64,000 nt of DNA from Parvibaculaceae bacterium (GCA_028283765.1 JAPWJY010000003.1:1-64000), one strand, 5' to 3'; counted from the stretch's first letter, positions 38,867 to 49,443 are shown. The notes: a model not told the origin generated them from the letters alone. Numbers and translations are program-made.

Positions 38867-40786
38867 ATGGGAAAGAAAGTTATCGGAATCGACCTTGGCA
38901 CGACGAATTCGTGTGTCGCGGTCATGGAAGGCTCCACCGTAAAGGTGATCGAGAATGCCGAAGGCGCCCGCACCACGCCGTCCGTGGTCGGCTTTACGCC
39001 CGAAGGTGAGCGTCTCGTGGGTCAGCCCGCCAAACGGCAGGCCGTCACCAACCCGACCAACACCTTCTTTGCGATCAAGCGCCTGATCGGGCGCTCCTAC
39101 GAAGACCCGACCACCCAGAAAGACAAGGGGATGGTCCCCTACCAGATCGTGCGCGCCAACAATGGCGACGCCTGGGTCGAGGTCTCGGGCAAGCAATATT
39201 CGCCCGCCGAAATCTCGGCCATGATTCTGACCAAGATGAAGGAGACGGCGGAGGCCTATCTCGGTGAAACGGTCGAGCAGGCCGTCATCACCGTGCCCGC
39301 CTACTTCAACGACGCCCAGCGTCAGGCGACCAAGGACGCGGGCAAGATCGCGGGCCTCGAGGTGCTGCGCATCATCAACGAGCCGACGGCGGCGGCGCTT
39401 GCCTATGGCCTCGACAAGAAGCATGACGGCCAGCTGATCGCGGTTTATGACCTTGGCGGCGGCACCTTCGACGTCTCGATCCTTGAGATCGGCGATGGCG
39501 TGTTCGAGGTGAAGGCGACCAATGGCGACACGTTCCTCGGCGGTGAAGATTTCGACATGCGCCTCGTCAGCTACCTCGCCGACGAGTTCAAGAAGGAAAA
39601 CGGCATCGACCTGAAGCAGGACAAGCTGGCTCTCCAGCGCCTGAAGGAAGCTGCCGAAAAGGCCAAGATCGAGCTTTCCTCCGCGGCCCAGACCGAAGTG
39701 AACCTGCCGTTCATCACGGCGGACGCCTCGGGCCCCAAGCATCTGACCATGAAGATCACCCGCGCCAAGCTTGAAGCGCTTGTCGAGGATCTGATCCAGC
39801 GCACCATCGAGCCCTGCAAGGCGGCGCTCAAGGATGCGGGCGTGACGGCGGCGCAGATTCAGGAAGTCGTGCTCGTCGGCGGCCAGATCCGGATGCCGAA
39901 AATCCAGGAAGTCGTGAAGCAGTTCTTCGGCCGCGAGCCCAACAAGTCGGTGAACCCGGATGAAGTGGTCGCCATGGGCGCCGCCATTCAGGCCGGCGTG
40001 CTTCAGGGCGACGTGAAGGACGTGCTGCTGCTCGACGTGACCCCGCTGTCGCTCGGCATCGAAACGCTGGGTGGTGTGTTCACCCGTCTGATCGACCGGA
40101 ACACCACGATCCCGACCAAGAAGTCGCAGACCTTCTCCACCGCCGAAGACAACCAGTCCGCCGTGACGATCCGCGTCTTCCAGGGTGAGCGCGAGATGGC
40201 GGCCGACAACAAGCTGCTGGGCCAGTTCGACCTGATGGGCATTCCGCCCTCGCCGCGCGGCATGCCGCAGATCGAGGTCGCCTTCGATATTGACGCCAAT
40301 GGCATCGTTTCCGTGTCCGCCAAGGACAAGGCGACGAACAAGGAGCAGTCGATCCGCATTCAGGCGTCGGGTGGCCTTTCGGATGCCGACATCGAGAAAA
40401 TGGTCAAGGACGCCGAGGCCAACGCCGAAGCGGACAAGCAGCGCCGGGCCCAGGTGGAGGCGCGCAATCACGCCGAAGCGCTGGTCCATTCGACGGAAAA
40501 GACGCTGGCCGACAACAGTGACAAGGTGCCGGGCGAAGTGACGGCTGAAATTCAGGCGGCCGTCGATGCGCTGAAGGAAGCGCTGAAGGGCGAGGATGTC
40601 GAGGCCATTACGGCAAGGACGCAGAGCCTGACCGAAGTTTCGATGAAGCTCGGCGAAGCGCTTTACAAGGCCGCGCAGGAAGCGGGTCCCGCCGGTGCGG
40701 GCAGCGCCGAAGGCCCTGCCGCAGAAGGCGTGGTCGATGCCGACTTCGAGGAAGTCGACGAGGACAAGAAGCGCAGCGACTCATAA
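38867..40786 (+). CDS. dnaK: Molecular chaperone DnaK (Hsp70)
   Basis: 639 residues, usual length. The ATG at 38867 has GAGGAA upstream and starts [15 protein letters not shown]; an in-frame extension to 38672 runs through the promoter and is not real. ATPase-domain signatures are [20 protein letters not shown] and [10 protein letters not shown], followed by the substrate domain and an acidic helical lid. In the third signature, the position normally Ser or Thr (GGQ[S/T]RMP) is Ile. DnaK folds proteins with DnaJ and GrpE. A strong terminator follows, separating it from dnaJ. Confidence 0.97.
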   Translation: MGKKVIGIDLGTTNSCVAVMEGSTVKVIENAEGARTTPSVVGFTPEGERLVGQPAKRQAVTNPTNTFFAIKRLIGRSYEDPTTQKDKGMVPYQIVRANNGDAWVEVSGKQYSPAEISAMILTKMKETAEAYLGETVEQAVITVPAYFNDAQRQATKDAGKIAGLEVLRIINEPTAAALAYGLDKKHDGQLIAVYDLGGGTFDVSILEIGDGVFEVKATNGDTFLGGEDFDMRLVSYLADEFKKENGIDLKQDKLALQRLKEAAEKAKIELSSAAQTEVNLPFITADASGPKHLTMKITRAKLEALVEDLIQRTIEPCKAALKDAGVTAAQIQEVVLVGGQIRMPKIQEVVKQFFGREPNKSVNPDEVVAMGAAIQAGVLQGDVKDVLLLDVTPLSLGIETLGGVFTRLIDRNTTIPTKKSQTFSTAEDNQSAVTIRVFQGEREMAADNKLLGQFDLMGIPPSPRGMPQIEVAFDIDANGIVSVSAKDKATNKEQSIRIQASGGLSDADIEKMVKDAEANAEADKQRRAQVEARNHAEALVHSTEKTLADNSDKVPGEVTAEIQAAVDALKEALKGEDVEAITARTQSLTEVSMKLGEALYKAAQEAGPAGAGSAEGPAAEGVVDADFEEVDEDKKRSDS

Positions 40787-40802
40787 AGAGTAGAGCAGGC
40801 GA

Positions 40803-40838
40803 GACCATGCCGGCGTTTGCCGGCATGGTCCCGTTTTT
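40803..40838 (+). terminator. Rho-independent terminator after dnaK
   Basis: GACCATGCCGGC and GCCGGCATGGTC form a perfect 12-bp stem around GTTT, followed by CCGTTTTT. It lies 17 bp after the dnaK stop, so dnaJ would rely on read-through or its own promoter in 40839-41010. Confidence 0.9.
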
Positions 40839-41010
40839 GACCGGTTTCATCCGCATGTTGTCTCGTGCACCATGTGGATGAGCTTTCAGGGCCGCAGGCA
40901 TGATGAAGCAGGGATCCAGCATGGACAGAAAATGCGTGCCGTTTACCTGCATCGCCCTTCCGGCGGCTGCCGGCTCTGCCATATGCGCTGCTACAAGGAT
41001 CGGTTAAGGC

Positions 41011-42159
41011 ATGTCGAAGCGTGATTTCTACGAGGTTCTGGGCGTTGCCCGCACGGCCAGCGCCGAAGAGATCAAGAAGGCGTACCGCACGCTCGCCAAG
41101 AAGCATCATCCCGACATCAATCCGGGCGATGCCGACTCCGAATTGAAATTCAAGGAAGCCAGCGAAGCCTATGACGTCCTCAAGGACGATCAGAGCCGCG
41201 CGGCTTATGACCAGTTCGGCCATGCCGCCTTCAATGGCGGGCAGCGCGGTCCGGGCGGAGCCGGGTTCGACCAGAATTTTTCCTCCTCCATGTCGGATAT
41301 TTTCGACGATCTGTTCGGCGAATTTATGGGCGGCGGCCGGCGTGGGCGCCGTGGCGACAGCGGCGGCAAGGCGCGCGGCCAGGATCTGCGCTATAATATG
41401 GAAATTACGCTGGAGGATGCTTTCTCCGGCAAAAAGGCGCAGGTGCGCGTGCCTTCATCCGTCACCTGCGAAGTCTGCGCCGGGTCGGGCGCAAAGGCCG
41501 GGTCGAAGCCGAAGGTCTGCCCCACCTGCCAGGGGCACGGCAAGGTGCGCGCGACGCAGGGCTTTTTCACGGTCGAGCGGACCTGTCCGGCCTGCCATGG
41601 ACGCGGCGAGGTCATCGAGGATCCCTGCGACGCCTGCCACGGCGCGGGCCGCGTCAACAAGGAGCGCACGCTCTCGGTCAATATTCCCCAGGGCGTCGAG
41701 GACGGCACGCGCATCCGCCTGACGGGCGAGGGCGAGGCCGGGGTGCGCGGCGGCCCGCCCGGCGATCTTTATATTTTCCTCTCGATTCTGCCCCATGAAC
41801 TTTTTCAGCGCGAAGGCGCCGATCTGTTCTGCCGGGTGCCGCTCGCCTTCACCACAGCGGCCCTTGGCGGCGAGATCGAGGTGCCGACGGTGGCGGCCAA
41901 GCGGATCAAGCTCAAGATTCCCGAAGGTACCCAGACGGGCGCCCAGTTCCGCCTGCGGGGCAAGGGCATGCCCGTGCTCAATTCGCGCGGCATCGGTGAT
42001 CTCTATATCGAGGTCGCGGTCGAGACGCCGGTGAAGCTTTCCCGCAAGCAGAAGGAATTGCTGAAGTCGTTCGATTCGGCCAGCGATGAAAGCAACAATC
42101 CCCAGAGCGCCGGGTTTTTCGCCCGCATCAAGGAATTATGGGACGGTCTGGCCGAATAA
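41011..42159 (+). CDS. dnaJ: Chaperone DnaJ (Hsp40)
   Basis: 382 residues. The J domain (about 1-70) contains HHPD, which stimulates DnaK ATPase. A Gly/Phe-rich linker follows. The zinc domain has four repeats: [24 protein letters not shown] and CDACHGAG. The C-terminal substrate-binding barrels finish the protein. Class I (full) DnaJ. Downstream of dnaK with 224 bp between, including the terminator. Confidence 0.97.
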   Translation: MSKRDFYEVLGVARTASAEEIKKAYRTLAKKHHPDINPGDADSELKFKEASEAYDVLKDDQSRAAYDQFGHAAFNGGQRGPGGAGFDQNFSSSMSDIFDDLFGEFMGGGRRGRRGDSGGKARGQDLRYNMEITLEDAFSGKKAQVRVPSSVTCEVCAGSGAKAGSKPKVCPTCQGHGKVRATQGFFTVERTCPACHGRGEVIEDPCDACHGAGRVNKERTLSVNIPQGVEDGTRIRLTGEGEAGVRGGPPGDLYIFLSILPHELFQREGADLFCRVPLAFTTAALGGEIEVPTVAAKRIKLKIPEGTQTGAQFRLRGKGMPVLNSRGIGDLYIEVAVETPVKLSRKQKELLKSFDSASDESNNPQSAGFFARIKELWDGLAE

Positions 42160-42510
42160 TTTCCCGCTGCGGCCTTCCCGAAAATCTCCGGTATTCGCTT
42201 TTGATGATCCCGGCCCACCCTTTCCGCGTGGCCGGAATACGCGTTCAGGCGCCGGATAGTTCCTTCCGAATCCACCGCAAGAACGCCTTTAGCAGCCATC
42301 CGCCGGGATCCTTTTCATTTTTGACTCGCTGCTGTGACCTGCGCGCCACATGTCTATGACGGTGAAACCCGCGGAAATCCTCATTTTTATTGAAATCGTC
42401 CTGTCAGGCTGTGTTCGGTCATTAATCCGTCACTCAACTGACGCGGCGCTGTAACGAACCCTTCCTAAAGCTCTCCTCGACCGGCCAAACCGCGTTCACG
42501 AGGAGAACCT
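42160..42510. promoter_or_regulatory. Intergenic region upstream of first porin, with candidate Pho box
   Basis: A 351-bp region without a gene. CGGTCAT-TAAT-CCGTCAC at 42416-42433 matches the PhoB box layout of two seven-base half-sites (consensus CTGTCAT) with a four-base spacer. A further CTGTCAG is at 42401-42407. It lies 78 bp before a phosphate-selective-type porin, so PhoB control is plausible. The rest (42160-42400) shows nothing clear. Confidence 0.5.
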
Positions 42511-43944
42511 ATGACCATTATGAAGAAGACTCTGCTGACGGGTGTGGCATGTGCCGCGTTGACGTTCGGCATGACTGGTGCATCCCGCGCCGACAGCAAT
42601 GCTGACGTGACAGCACGCATCAATGCGCTGGAGCAGCAGCTCCAGGAACTCAAGTCGCAGGTTGATACCCGCGACTCCAAGATCCAGGATCTTGAAAACC
42701 GCACGGCCGATCTCGACACGCTGCCCAAGTTCACGCCCGGCAAGCTCGAAATCTCCAGCCGCGACGGCCAGTTCACCATCGGCGTTTTCGGACGCCTCCA
42801 GGCGGACGGCTACATCATCAATGACGACAACGCCAAGAACGTTTCGGGCCGCCCGAACCTTCAGGAAGGCAACGGCATGAACTTCCGTCGCGCCCGTATG
42901 GGTGTGGGCGGCAAGCTGTTCGGTGTCTGGAAGTACAAGTTCGAAGTTGATTTCGCCGGCAACGCGGTTTCGATCACGGATGCCTATGTGCAGACCGGCC
43001 TGCTCGACAACACGACGCTGACCATCGGTAACCAGTATGAGCCCTATGGTCTGAACAATCAGACGTCGGATAACTACAACCTGTTCATGGAATATTCGCT
43101 GCCGGTCATCTTCTGGCCGGGCCGTAGCCTTGGTGCGCAGGTCACCTATGCCGACACCAAGAACTTCGGTATTTCGGGCGGCTTCTTCACCAACGGCATC
43201 CGCAACGGCGGCAAGTACGGCAACAATGGCAGCACACCGGTTCCGGGCACGACCAACTGGGCCGTCACGGGCCGCGCGTGGTATGCGCCCATCGCTGACG
43301 CCAAGAACGCCAAGGTTGTCCATGTCGGCTTCTCCGGCCGTTATCGCGGCATTGAAGACGGTTCCTTCTCTGGCTATTCGCCTGTGCCGGAACTGAACGA
43401 GGCGAGCGCTCTCGTTGCCTCCGGCGCTTATAACTACACGTCTGGCAGCACTGTCGTTAACGCCAAGAGCTCGACCACGTTCGGCCCCGAATTCGCGGCC
43501 GTATGGGGTCCCTTCAACGTCGACGGTGAATATACCTGGGATAGCGTGAAGCGTTCCAATGGTGGTTCCGATGTGAAGCAGAGCGGTGGTTATGCCGAGG
43601 CCTCATGGTTCGTCACGGGCGACGCCTTCCGCTTCTACAACGTGAAGACCGGCTTGTTCGACCGTCCCAAGAACGCCTTCAACGCGCTCCAGCTCGTTGC
43701 TCGCTACAGCTACATCGATCTGAGCGACAACACGGGCAACACCACTTCCGCCCAGTGGCTGCGCGGCAAGGAGTCGAACTACACCATCGGTGCGAACTTC
43801 TACTTCAATCCGAATATCCGCCTGATGGTCAACTACATTTATGCCGATCCGACCTACGACACGAAGGCCACGACGGCGGCCGACGCGTCCTCGCGTCCCG
43901 GCAGCTACCAGATCTTCGGCACCCGTCTGCAGATCGACTGGTAA
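42511..43944 (+). CDS. Phosphate-selective-type outer-membrane porin (OprO/OprP family)
   Basis: 477 residues with a strong GAGGAG ribosome site. A signal peptide ends near SRAD at about residue 28. A short coiled-coil segment follows (VTARINALEQQLQELKSQV, residues about 31-50). The barrel part starts GQFTIGVFGRLQADGY and includes NFRRARMGVGGKLFGVWKYKFEVDFA, cited by its ends, a hallmark of the OprO/P family, and ends with an aromatic strand (LQIDW). Such porins let phosphate or other anions cross the outer membrane. A strong terminator follows and a paralogue lies downstream. Confidence 0.9.
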   Translation: MTIMKKTLLTGVACAALTFGMTGASRADSNADVTARINALEQQLQELKSQVDTRDSKIQDLENRTADLDTLPKFTPGKLEISSRDGQFTIGVFGRLQADGYIINDDNAKNVSGRPNLQEGNGMNFRRARMGVGGKLFGVWKYKFEVDFAGNAVSITDAYVQTGLLDNTTLTIGNQYEPYGLNNQTSDNYNLFMEYSLPVIFWPGRSLGAQVTYADTKNFGISGGFFTNGIRNGGKYGNNGSTPVPGTTNWAVTGRAWYAPIADAKNAKVVHVGFSGRYRGIEDGSFSGYSPVPELNEASALVASGAYNYTSGSTVVNAKSSTTFGPEFAAVWGPFNVDGEYTWDSVKRSNGGSDVKQSGGYAEASWFVTGDAFRFYNVKTGLFDRPKNAFNALQLVARYSYIDLSDNTGNTTSAQWLRGKESNYTIGANFYFNPNIRLMVNYIYADPTYDTKATTAADASSRPGSYQIFGTRLQIDW

Positions 43945-43999
43945 TACGTTTACTGACCAATCTACAAAGCTGGACCCCTCGCAGTCGGCTTTGCTTCCT

Positions 44000-44030
44000 C
44001 CCGCCCGGTCTTGTGCCGGGCGGGCTTTTT
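44000..44030 (+). terminator. Rho-independent terminator after first porin
   Basis: CCCGCCCGG and CCGGGCGGG form a perfect 9-bp stem with a seven-base loop, followed by CTTTTT. It lies 56 bp after the porin stop. Confidence 0.9.
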
Positions 44031-44161
44031 ATTTGTGAATGGATGGAAAGCGGCATGGTGCGGGCAAGAATATATCCGGAAAATTAATGTATAAATTGAA
44101 CGTTTACGGATAATTATGAATTGAATGGTTGTCTCTACCCGGTTTTTACGGGGGAGGCATG

Positions 44162-45476
44162 ATGTATACGAGACTTGTTTCAGCTGCTTTCATATTTGCG
44201 GTTTTCATGGGGACGGGTGCGTCCGTGCGCGCGGATACGGTTACGGACCGTATCGACAGGCTTGAACATGAGCTGGCAGTGTTGCGGAGCGAGCTTGCCC
44301 GGCGCGACGAGCTTGCGGAGCAGAAGAAGGCGGATGCGAAACCCGGTCAGGAAAGCGCAGTTTCCTTCTCGCCGGGCAAGCTGGAGATAAAAACCGCCGA
44401 TGGCAATTTTTCCGCCGGTATCGGCGGCAATATCCAGTTCGACGGCTATAGCCTGGACTCGAAGCAGTTTTCAAAGAGCGGTACGGGTTTCCGCCGTGCC
44501 CGCCTCTTTCTGAATGGCACGGTCTACAAGGACTGGAGCTATCTGTTACAGGTGGATTTTGCCGGAAACGCGCCTCTGCTGGCCACCAGCTATATTGCCT
44601 ATCGTTTTGCGCCGCAGACGATGGTCTATGCTGGCTATCCCATGGAGCCGTTCGGCCTCCAGAACTCCATGTCCAATGCGGCGACCCTGTTCATGGAAAA
44701 GCCGTTGACGGGTCTGCTGTGGCCGGGCAATGCCATGGGTGTGAACCTGCGTCATTCCGATGGAAAATCCTATGGGCTGAACGGTGGCATATTCTCTATA
44801 GACCCGGTAAACCCGACCCGAACGGGCCTCGGCGACACCACGGGCTGGGCCGTGACCGGGCGCGGCTGGGGAGCGCCGGTAAACGAGGTGGACAGCTCCG
44901 TTCATGTCGGCCTGAGCGGCAGCTACCGGAATGTGGCTGGCTATCGCGACAAGAGCCGGAAGCCCTACAAGCATGATTTCGGCACCCGCGCCGAGGTGGC
45001 GAATCTGCCGATTGTCCTTGCCACGGGCCCTCTGACGGATGTCGATCATATCGGCCTGATCGGACCGGAACTGGCCGTGAGCCATGGCCCGTTCGAACTT
45101 GAAGGCGAATATCTGCTGGGCTGGGTCAACTTCAGGAATGGCCGGCGGGTCAAGGTCGAGAGCGGCTATGTCGAGGCCGGCGCGTTCCTCCGGGGGCGGG
45201 CACCGTCCCTATGATGTGGCGAACGGCTATTTCGGCCCGGTCAAGACGCCGGAGGCGGTTGAACTGGTTGCCCGGGCAAGCTTCGCCGATCTTGCGGACA
45301 AGGCCTTCACCGGCCCGCTTGCCGGAAGGGCGAGATCATATGCCGTGGGAGCCAACTATTACTTCAATCCGAATGTCAGGATAATGGTCAATTACGGCAT
45401 CACCGATCTGGAGTACCGCACGGGCCGCAGCGATCAGGCGAACGTGCTGCAATCACGGGTGCAACTGACCTTCTGA
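44162..45476 (+). pseudogene. Second OprO/OprP-type porin, interrupted by a one-base frameshift
   Basis: A paralogue of the preceding porin with its own signal peptide (ending ASVRA|DT), coiled-coil segment and barrel (TGFRRARLFLNGTVYKDWSY). The start at 44162 has GGGGAGG at the right distance; an ATG three bases earlier is too close. The first frame stops at 45212-45214. The true end continues in another frame as GGHRPYDVANGYFGPV to LQSRVQLTF. Removing one G from the five-G run at about 45192-45200 restores one frame (FLRGGHRPYD). Either a real inactivation or an indel error. Without the last strands the barrel could not close. Confidence 0.8.
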
Positions 45477-45636
45477 CCTCCGTGCCCGTTCCGGAATCAT
45501 CATCGGAGCGGGCGCAGCCGCCCATGCGGGGTTTTCAGGGAAGGGGACGCCGATTTACGTGAACCGGCTCGCCTGATATATCCCGCTCCTGTCGCCGGAG
45601 GCCGATGATCCGGCACGGGCAAGCAGGGACAAGCGG

Positions 45637-46455
45637 ATGACCGGCTTCAGGGTTGTGATTGCGGGCTGCGCCGGACGCATGGGCCGGACGCTGATGCGTC
45701 TGGTCTCGGAAACGGACGGCGCAGAGCTTGCCGGGGGCCTTGAGCATGCCGGGTCCCCGTTTCTGGGACAGGATCTGGGCGCGCTCGCGGGACTTTCCGC
45801 GCCGCTGGGGCTTGCCGTTTCCGACGATGCGCTGACGCTTCTCAAGGATGCCGACGCCGTCATCGATTTCACCCGGCCCGAGGCGACCGTCGAACTGGCA
45901 GCGCTGGCGGCGCAGGCCCGCATTGTCCATGTCATTGGCACCACAGGGCTTGACACCGTCCATGAGGCCCGCATCGCCGCCGCCGCACGCCACGCCACCA
46001 TCGTCAAATCCGGCAACATGAGCCTCGGCGTCAACCTGCTGGCGGCGCTGGTGCGCCAGGCCGCCGCCGCGCTTGGCGACGACTGGGATATCGAGATCGT
46101 CGAGATGCACCATCGCCACAAGGTCGATGCGCCGTCGGGCACGGCCCTGCTGCTGGGGGCGGCTGCCGCGCAAGGGCGCGGCGTGGCTCTTGCCGACGTG
46201 AAGGATAGCGGGCGTGATGGCCAGACCGGCGCGCGCCGGACAGGGGACATCGGCTTTGCCGCGCTGCGCGGCGGCAGCGTGGTCGGCGACCATGAGGTGA
46301 TTTTCGCGGGCGCGTCCGAGCGCATCGTTCTGGGCCATGTCGCGGAAGATCGTGCGATCTTCGCCCGTGGCGCGATCCGGGCGGCGCTCTGGGCCAATGG
46401 CCGGGGACCGGGCCTCTACAGCATGGCGGACGTGCTGGGGCTTGCCAAAGACTGA
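45637..46455 (+). CDS. dapB: 4-hydroxy-tetrahydrodipicolinate reductase
   Basis: A 272-residue NAD(P)H enzyme of the lysine and diaminopimelate pathway, so it feeds peptidoglycan synthesis. The Rossmann turn is GCAGRMGR near residue 10. The family signature [15 protein letters not shown] contains the catalytic His and Lys. Length normal. gpmA follows 21 bp downstream in the same direction. Confidence 0.96.
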   Translation: MTGFRVVIAGCAGRMGRTLMRLVSETDGAELAGGLEHAGSPFLGQDLGALAGLSAPLGLAVSDDALTLLKDADAVIDFTRPEATVELAALAAQARIVHVIGTTGLDTVHEARIAAAARHATIVKSGNMSLGVNLLAALVRQAAAALGDDWDIEIVEMHHRHKVDAPSGTALLLGAAAAQGRGVALADVKDSGRDGQTGARRTGDIGFAALRGGSVVGDHEVIFAGASERIVLGHVAEDRAIFARGAIRAALWANGRGPGLYSMADVLGLAKD

Positions 46456-46476
46456 TCCAATCGAAAGAGGTGCTGA

Positions 46477-47109
46477 ATGTCGAATGTGCTGGTGCTTGTC
46501 CGTCACGGACAATCGGAGTGGAACGAGAAGAATCTGTTCACCGGATGGCGTGACCCGGCGCTGACCCCCCTTGGCCGCGAGGAGGCGAAGGCCGCCGGCA
46601 AGGCGCTCAAGGACAAGGGCTATGTCTTCGACGTCGCCTACACCTCGCTGCTCAGGCGCGCGCAGGACACCAACGACATCATCCTTGCCGAAGTCGGCCA
46701 GTCCGGCCTGCCGGTCATCCGCGACCAGGCGCTGAACGAACGTGACTATGGTGACTTGTCGGGCCTCAACAAGGATGACGCGCGGGCCAAATGGGGCGAC
46801 GAGCAGGTCCATATCTGGCGCCGCTCCTATGATATTCCGCCGCCCGGCGGCGAAAGCCTGAAGGACACGGCGGCCCGCGTGCTGCCCTATTTCGACCGGG
46901 AAATCATGCCCCGCGTGCTCAAGGGCGAGCGCGTGCTGGTCGCCGCCCATGGCAACTCATTGCGTTCGCTGGTGATGCAGCTTGAAAAGCTGAGCGAGGC
47001 GGAGATCATCGACGTCAATATCGCCACCGGCGCGCCGATCGTCTACCGGCTCGACGACAAGGGCAATGTGCTTTCGAAGGAACTGCTGCTCGACCGTCCG
47101 GCCCACTGA
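46477..47109 (+). CDS. gpmA: 2,3-bisphosphoglycerate-dependent phosphoglycerate mutase
   Basis: A 210-residue glycolytic enzyme that interconverts 3- and 2-phosphoglycerate. The phosphohistidine motif is [12 protein letters not shown] near residue 9, and the second His lies in [11 protein letters not shown]. Length matches the short alphaproteobacterial type. Likely co-transcribed with dapB. It converges with the DUF2244 gene with 4 bp between stops. Confidence 0.96.
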   Translation: MSNVLVLVRHGQSEWNEKNLFTGWRDPALTPLGREEAKAAGKALKDKGYVFDVAYTSLLRRAQDTNDIILAEVGQSGLPVIRDQALNERDYGDLSGLNKDDARAKWGDEQVHIWRRSYDIPPPGGESLKDTAARVLPYFDREIMPRVLKGERVLVAAHGNSLRSLVMQLEKLSEAEIIDVNIATGAPIVYRLDDKGNVLSKELLLDRPAH

Positions 47110-47113
47110 GGCC

Positions 47114-47626
47114 TCAACCGGCAGGTACCTCGTAAGGCCGCGTTCTCATGTCCATGAGCGCGGCCTTCAGCGTGTTGGCGAAGTCCGCCCGTTCGTCCGG
47201 GCCGAGGCAGGAAGCCACTTTCAGCGCCCGCCCGTGCGAGACGAGAAAGAGCGCCGTCGATTCGTCGGGATTTTCCTCAAGCGAAACCCTGACCCAGTAG
47301 GGCTGGAAGGCCCAGGCGCGGACATGGCCGTGCTGGTCCACCTTGCGCACGCGCAATTCGTCGTCTGAAAGCTGCACGGTTTCATGGGCGCGGGCGGAAC
47401 GGTAGTTCGCCTTGAAGGCCAGATAGACCAGCGCCACGTCGAGACCGCAAAAGCCGAACACCGGCCATGCCCCCTTGAGCCAGAAGACGATGCCCGCCGC
47501 GAAATTGACCACGATCAGCACGGCCATCAGCACCGCGAAGCCGCGCGGGCCCAGCGAGCGGTTGGGCGTCAGGACCGCGTCCAGATGCAGAGGAGCCAGC
47601 AGAAGGTCGGGGCTTGTCTCGGTCAT
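47114..47626 (-). CDS. DUF2244 family membrane protein
   Basis: 170 residues from the ATG at 47626 (47638 and 47662 are also possible). Two adjacent hydrophobic helices (about 28-48 and 51-70) form a hairpin, followed by a soluble domain with VQLSDDELRVRKVDQHG and AWAFQPYWVRVSLEE, the conserved DUF2244 core. Function unknown. It is divergent from nth, a neighbourhood common in alphaproteobacteria. Confidence 0.85.
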   Translation of the reverse strand: MTETSPDLLLAPLHLDAVLTPNRSLGPRGFAVLMAVLIVVNFAAGIVFWLKGAWPVFGFCGLDVALVYLAFKANYRSARAHETVQLSDDELRVRKVDQHGHVRAWAFQPYWVRVSLEENPDESTALFLVSHGRALKVASCLGPDERADFANTLKAALMDMRTRPYEVPAG

Positions 47627-47759
47627 GGCGAAAATCATATGACCGCGCCACCCGTGCGGCAAACGGCTACTGCGATCCTCGAAAGCGGCTACACTCCATG
47701 GATTCGCCGTCTCCTCCTCCGGGCGGCACGAAACCCATCACCCCGGAACGGGCAGCGCG

Positions 47760-48395
47760 ATGAAAAAGGCCGACATCGAAGAGTTTTTCCACCGCTTGTC
47801 ACAGGCGTCGCCCGCGCCTGAAACCGAGCTTCAATATGTGAACAATTATACGCTTCTGGTTGCCGTGGTGCTGTCGGCGCAGGCGACCGACAAGGGCGTC
47901 AACAAGGCGACGGAATCCCTGTTCAAGGCCGTCGATACGCCGGAGAAAATGGTCGCGCTCGGCGAGGCGCGGCTGAGCGATTATATCAAGACCATCGGAC
48001 TCTATCGCACCAAGGCAAAAAACGTGATCGCGCTGTCGCGGATGTTGGTGGAGCTTCATGGCGGCAAGGTGCCTCATGACCGCGAGGCGTTGGAAGCACT
48101 GCCGGGCGTCGGACGCAAGACGGCGAACGTGGTGCTCAACGTTGCCTTCGGCGAGGAAACGATGGCGGTGGACACGCATATTTTCCGCGTCTCCAACCGC
48201 ACGGGTCTTGCCCCCGGCAAGAACCCGCTCGAAGTGGAGCTCAAGCTCCTTAAATGCATCCCCAGGCCTTACCGCTACCACGCCCATCACTGGCTCATCC
48301 TGCATGGGCGCTATGTCTGCAAGGCGCGGGCGCCGGATTGCCCGGCCTGCATCGTGCGCGATCTGTGCGCCTACAAGGCCAAGACGGTGCTGTGA
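47760..48395 (+). CDS. nth: Endonuclease III
   Basis: A 211-residue DNA glycosylase/AP lyase that removes oxidised pyrimidines. The helix-hairpin-helix LPGVGRKTANVVLN carries the catalytic Lys, and VDTHIFRV the catalytic Asp. The [4Fe-4S] cluster ligands follow C-x6-C-x2-C-x5-C at the C-terminus. Start at 47760. It converges with the lipoprotein gene, with 6 bp between the two coding ends. Confidence 0.96.
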   Translation: MKKADIEEFFHRLSQASPAPETELQYVNNYTLLVAVVLSAQATDKGVNKATESLFKAVDTPEKMVALGEARLSDYIKTIGLYRTKAKNVIALSRMLVELHGGKVPHDREALEALPGVGRKTANVVLNVAFGEETMAVDTHIFRVSNRTGLAPGKNPLEVELKLLKCIPRPYRYHAHHWLILHGRYVCKARAPDCPACIVRDLCAYKAKTVL

Positions 48396-48401
48396 GCCCT
48401 G

Positions 48402-48791
48402 TTATGAACCGTGTCCGGCCTGCGCGATGGAGCTGAGGCAGGCGGCCTTGTCGGCGGCGCCACCCTCGGGGCGGCGGGCGTCGACATAATAGGCGGCGAT
48501 CTGGCCTTCCGTATTCGGATAGAAGAACAGGAGAAGGCTGCAGGCGTCGGAGCGGTATTGCCAGATCTGGGCTTCCTTTTCGGTGCGCTTGATCTTGGGC
48601 GCGCCGAGAAGGGCGGAGACGCGATCGGGCGACATGCCGAGCAGCGTATCGGCCGAGCCGCTGAAGGCGGGCTTTCGCGGCGTCTCGTTCTCGGGTGTGG
48701 ACGAACCGGGGATATTGTTTTTGGCCGGCGTCGCGCAGGCGGCAAGTACCAGCAGCAGCGCGGATGCGGCGAGGATTTTAACCCGGCGCAT
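48402..48791 (-). CDS. Small lipoprotein of unknown function
   Basis: 129 residues from the ATG at 48791; a longer frame to 48884 is unsupported. The signal ends in LVLAAC, a clear lipobox. The mature part has SADTLLGMSPDRVSALLGAP followed by AQIWQYRSDACSLLLFFYP, a pattern reminiscent of SmpA/OmlA (BamE-like) folds, though I cannot assign it. It overlaps the upstream CysZ-like gene by 14 bp, so the two are coupled. Confidence 0.8.
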   Translation of the reverse strand: MRRVKILAASALLLVLAACATPAKNNIPGSSTPENETPRKPAFSGSADTLLGMSPDRVSALLGAPKIKRTEKEAQIWQYRSDACSLLLFFYPNTEGQIAAYYVDARRPEGGAADKAACLSSIAQAGHGS

Positions 48792-49443
48792 GGGCAAGCC
48801 TCTTGTAGGTATGGACGAGGAAGGCCGTGCCGAACAGGGGCGCGGCAAGATTGAGCAGGGGCACGCTGGCGAACAGCGCGACAAGGACGCCCGAAAGGAA
48901 TATGCGCAGCCGATGCGATTTGCGCAGGACCCGGGTTTCCGAGGGGCTCAGATGGCGCAGCGCGACGAGTTCGAAATATTCCCGGCCGAGCAGATAGCCG
49001 TTCACCGCCCAGAACATGATGAGATTGACGCCGGGCAGGAGATAGAAGGGCAGCGCGCAGATATTGACCACGATCAGGATGGCGGTGAAGCGCAGGCCCA
49101 CGATCAGCGATTGCAGGAAGGGCTGGTCGCGCCCGGCCGGATCGGCTGGATAGTCTTCAGCCTCGACCTTGCCCGCCATCGATTCAAGAAAGAAGGCGGC
49201 GACGAGTGTCGTCACGGGAAAGACCAGCGGGATCAGCACGATCACCGCGAAGAAGCGCAGCAGGATGTCGATGCCGGCGTTGAGATAGGCGGAAGCGAAC
49301 TGGGGCAGATAGCCGAGCGCCGTCTGAAGAATCACGCCCAGCACGAACAGCGTTACTAGCGCCAGAGCAAGGGAAATCCATAGCACCCGGCGGAACGGCG
49401 GCGAAAAGGTCTGTCTGAGGGCGCGCAGCACGTCGGGAATCAT
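48778..49443 (-). CDS. EI24/CysZ-family membrane protein
   Basis: A 221-residue inner-membrane protein with about four to six hydrophobic segments (about 20-45, 60-88, 115-145, 190-212). It contains the family's GVNLIMFWAVNGYLLGREYFE segment, seen here as NGYLLGREYFELVALRH. CysZ relatives move sulfate, but the alphaproteobacterial branch is often annotated only as EI24 domain. No cysteine genes are nearby, so sulfate transport is not claimed. Divergent from the PfkB kinase gene. Confidence 0.85.
   Translation of the reverse strand: MIPDVLRALRQTFSPPFRRVLWISLALALVTLFVLGVILQTALGYLPQFASAYLNAGIDILLRFFAVIVLIPLVFPVTTLVAAFFLESMAGKVEAEDYPADPAGRDQPFLQSLIVGLRFTAILIVVNICALPFYLLPGVNLIMFWAVNGYLLGREYFELVALRHLSPSETRVLRKSHRLRIFLSGVLVALFASVPLLNLAAPLFGTAFLVHTYKRLAHAPG

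Noticed and set aside
38864-40489. 541-residue open frame antisense to dnaK
   Set aside because: Long frames opposite dnaK are a known artefact, once mis-annotated as NAD-specific glutamate dehydrogenase; dnaK itself is unmistakable.
45190-45200. Phase variation by the G run in the second porin
   Set aside because: Five G is too short for efficient slippage; an indel error or a simple mutation is more likely.
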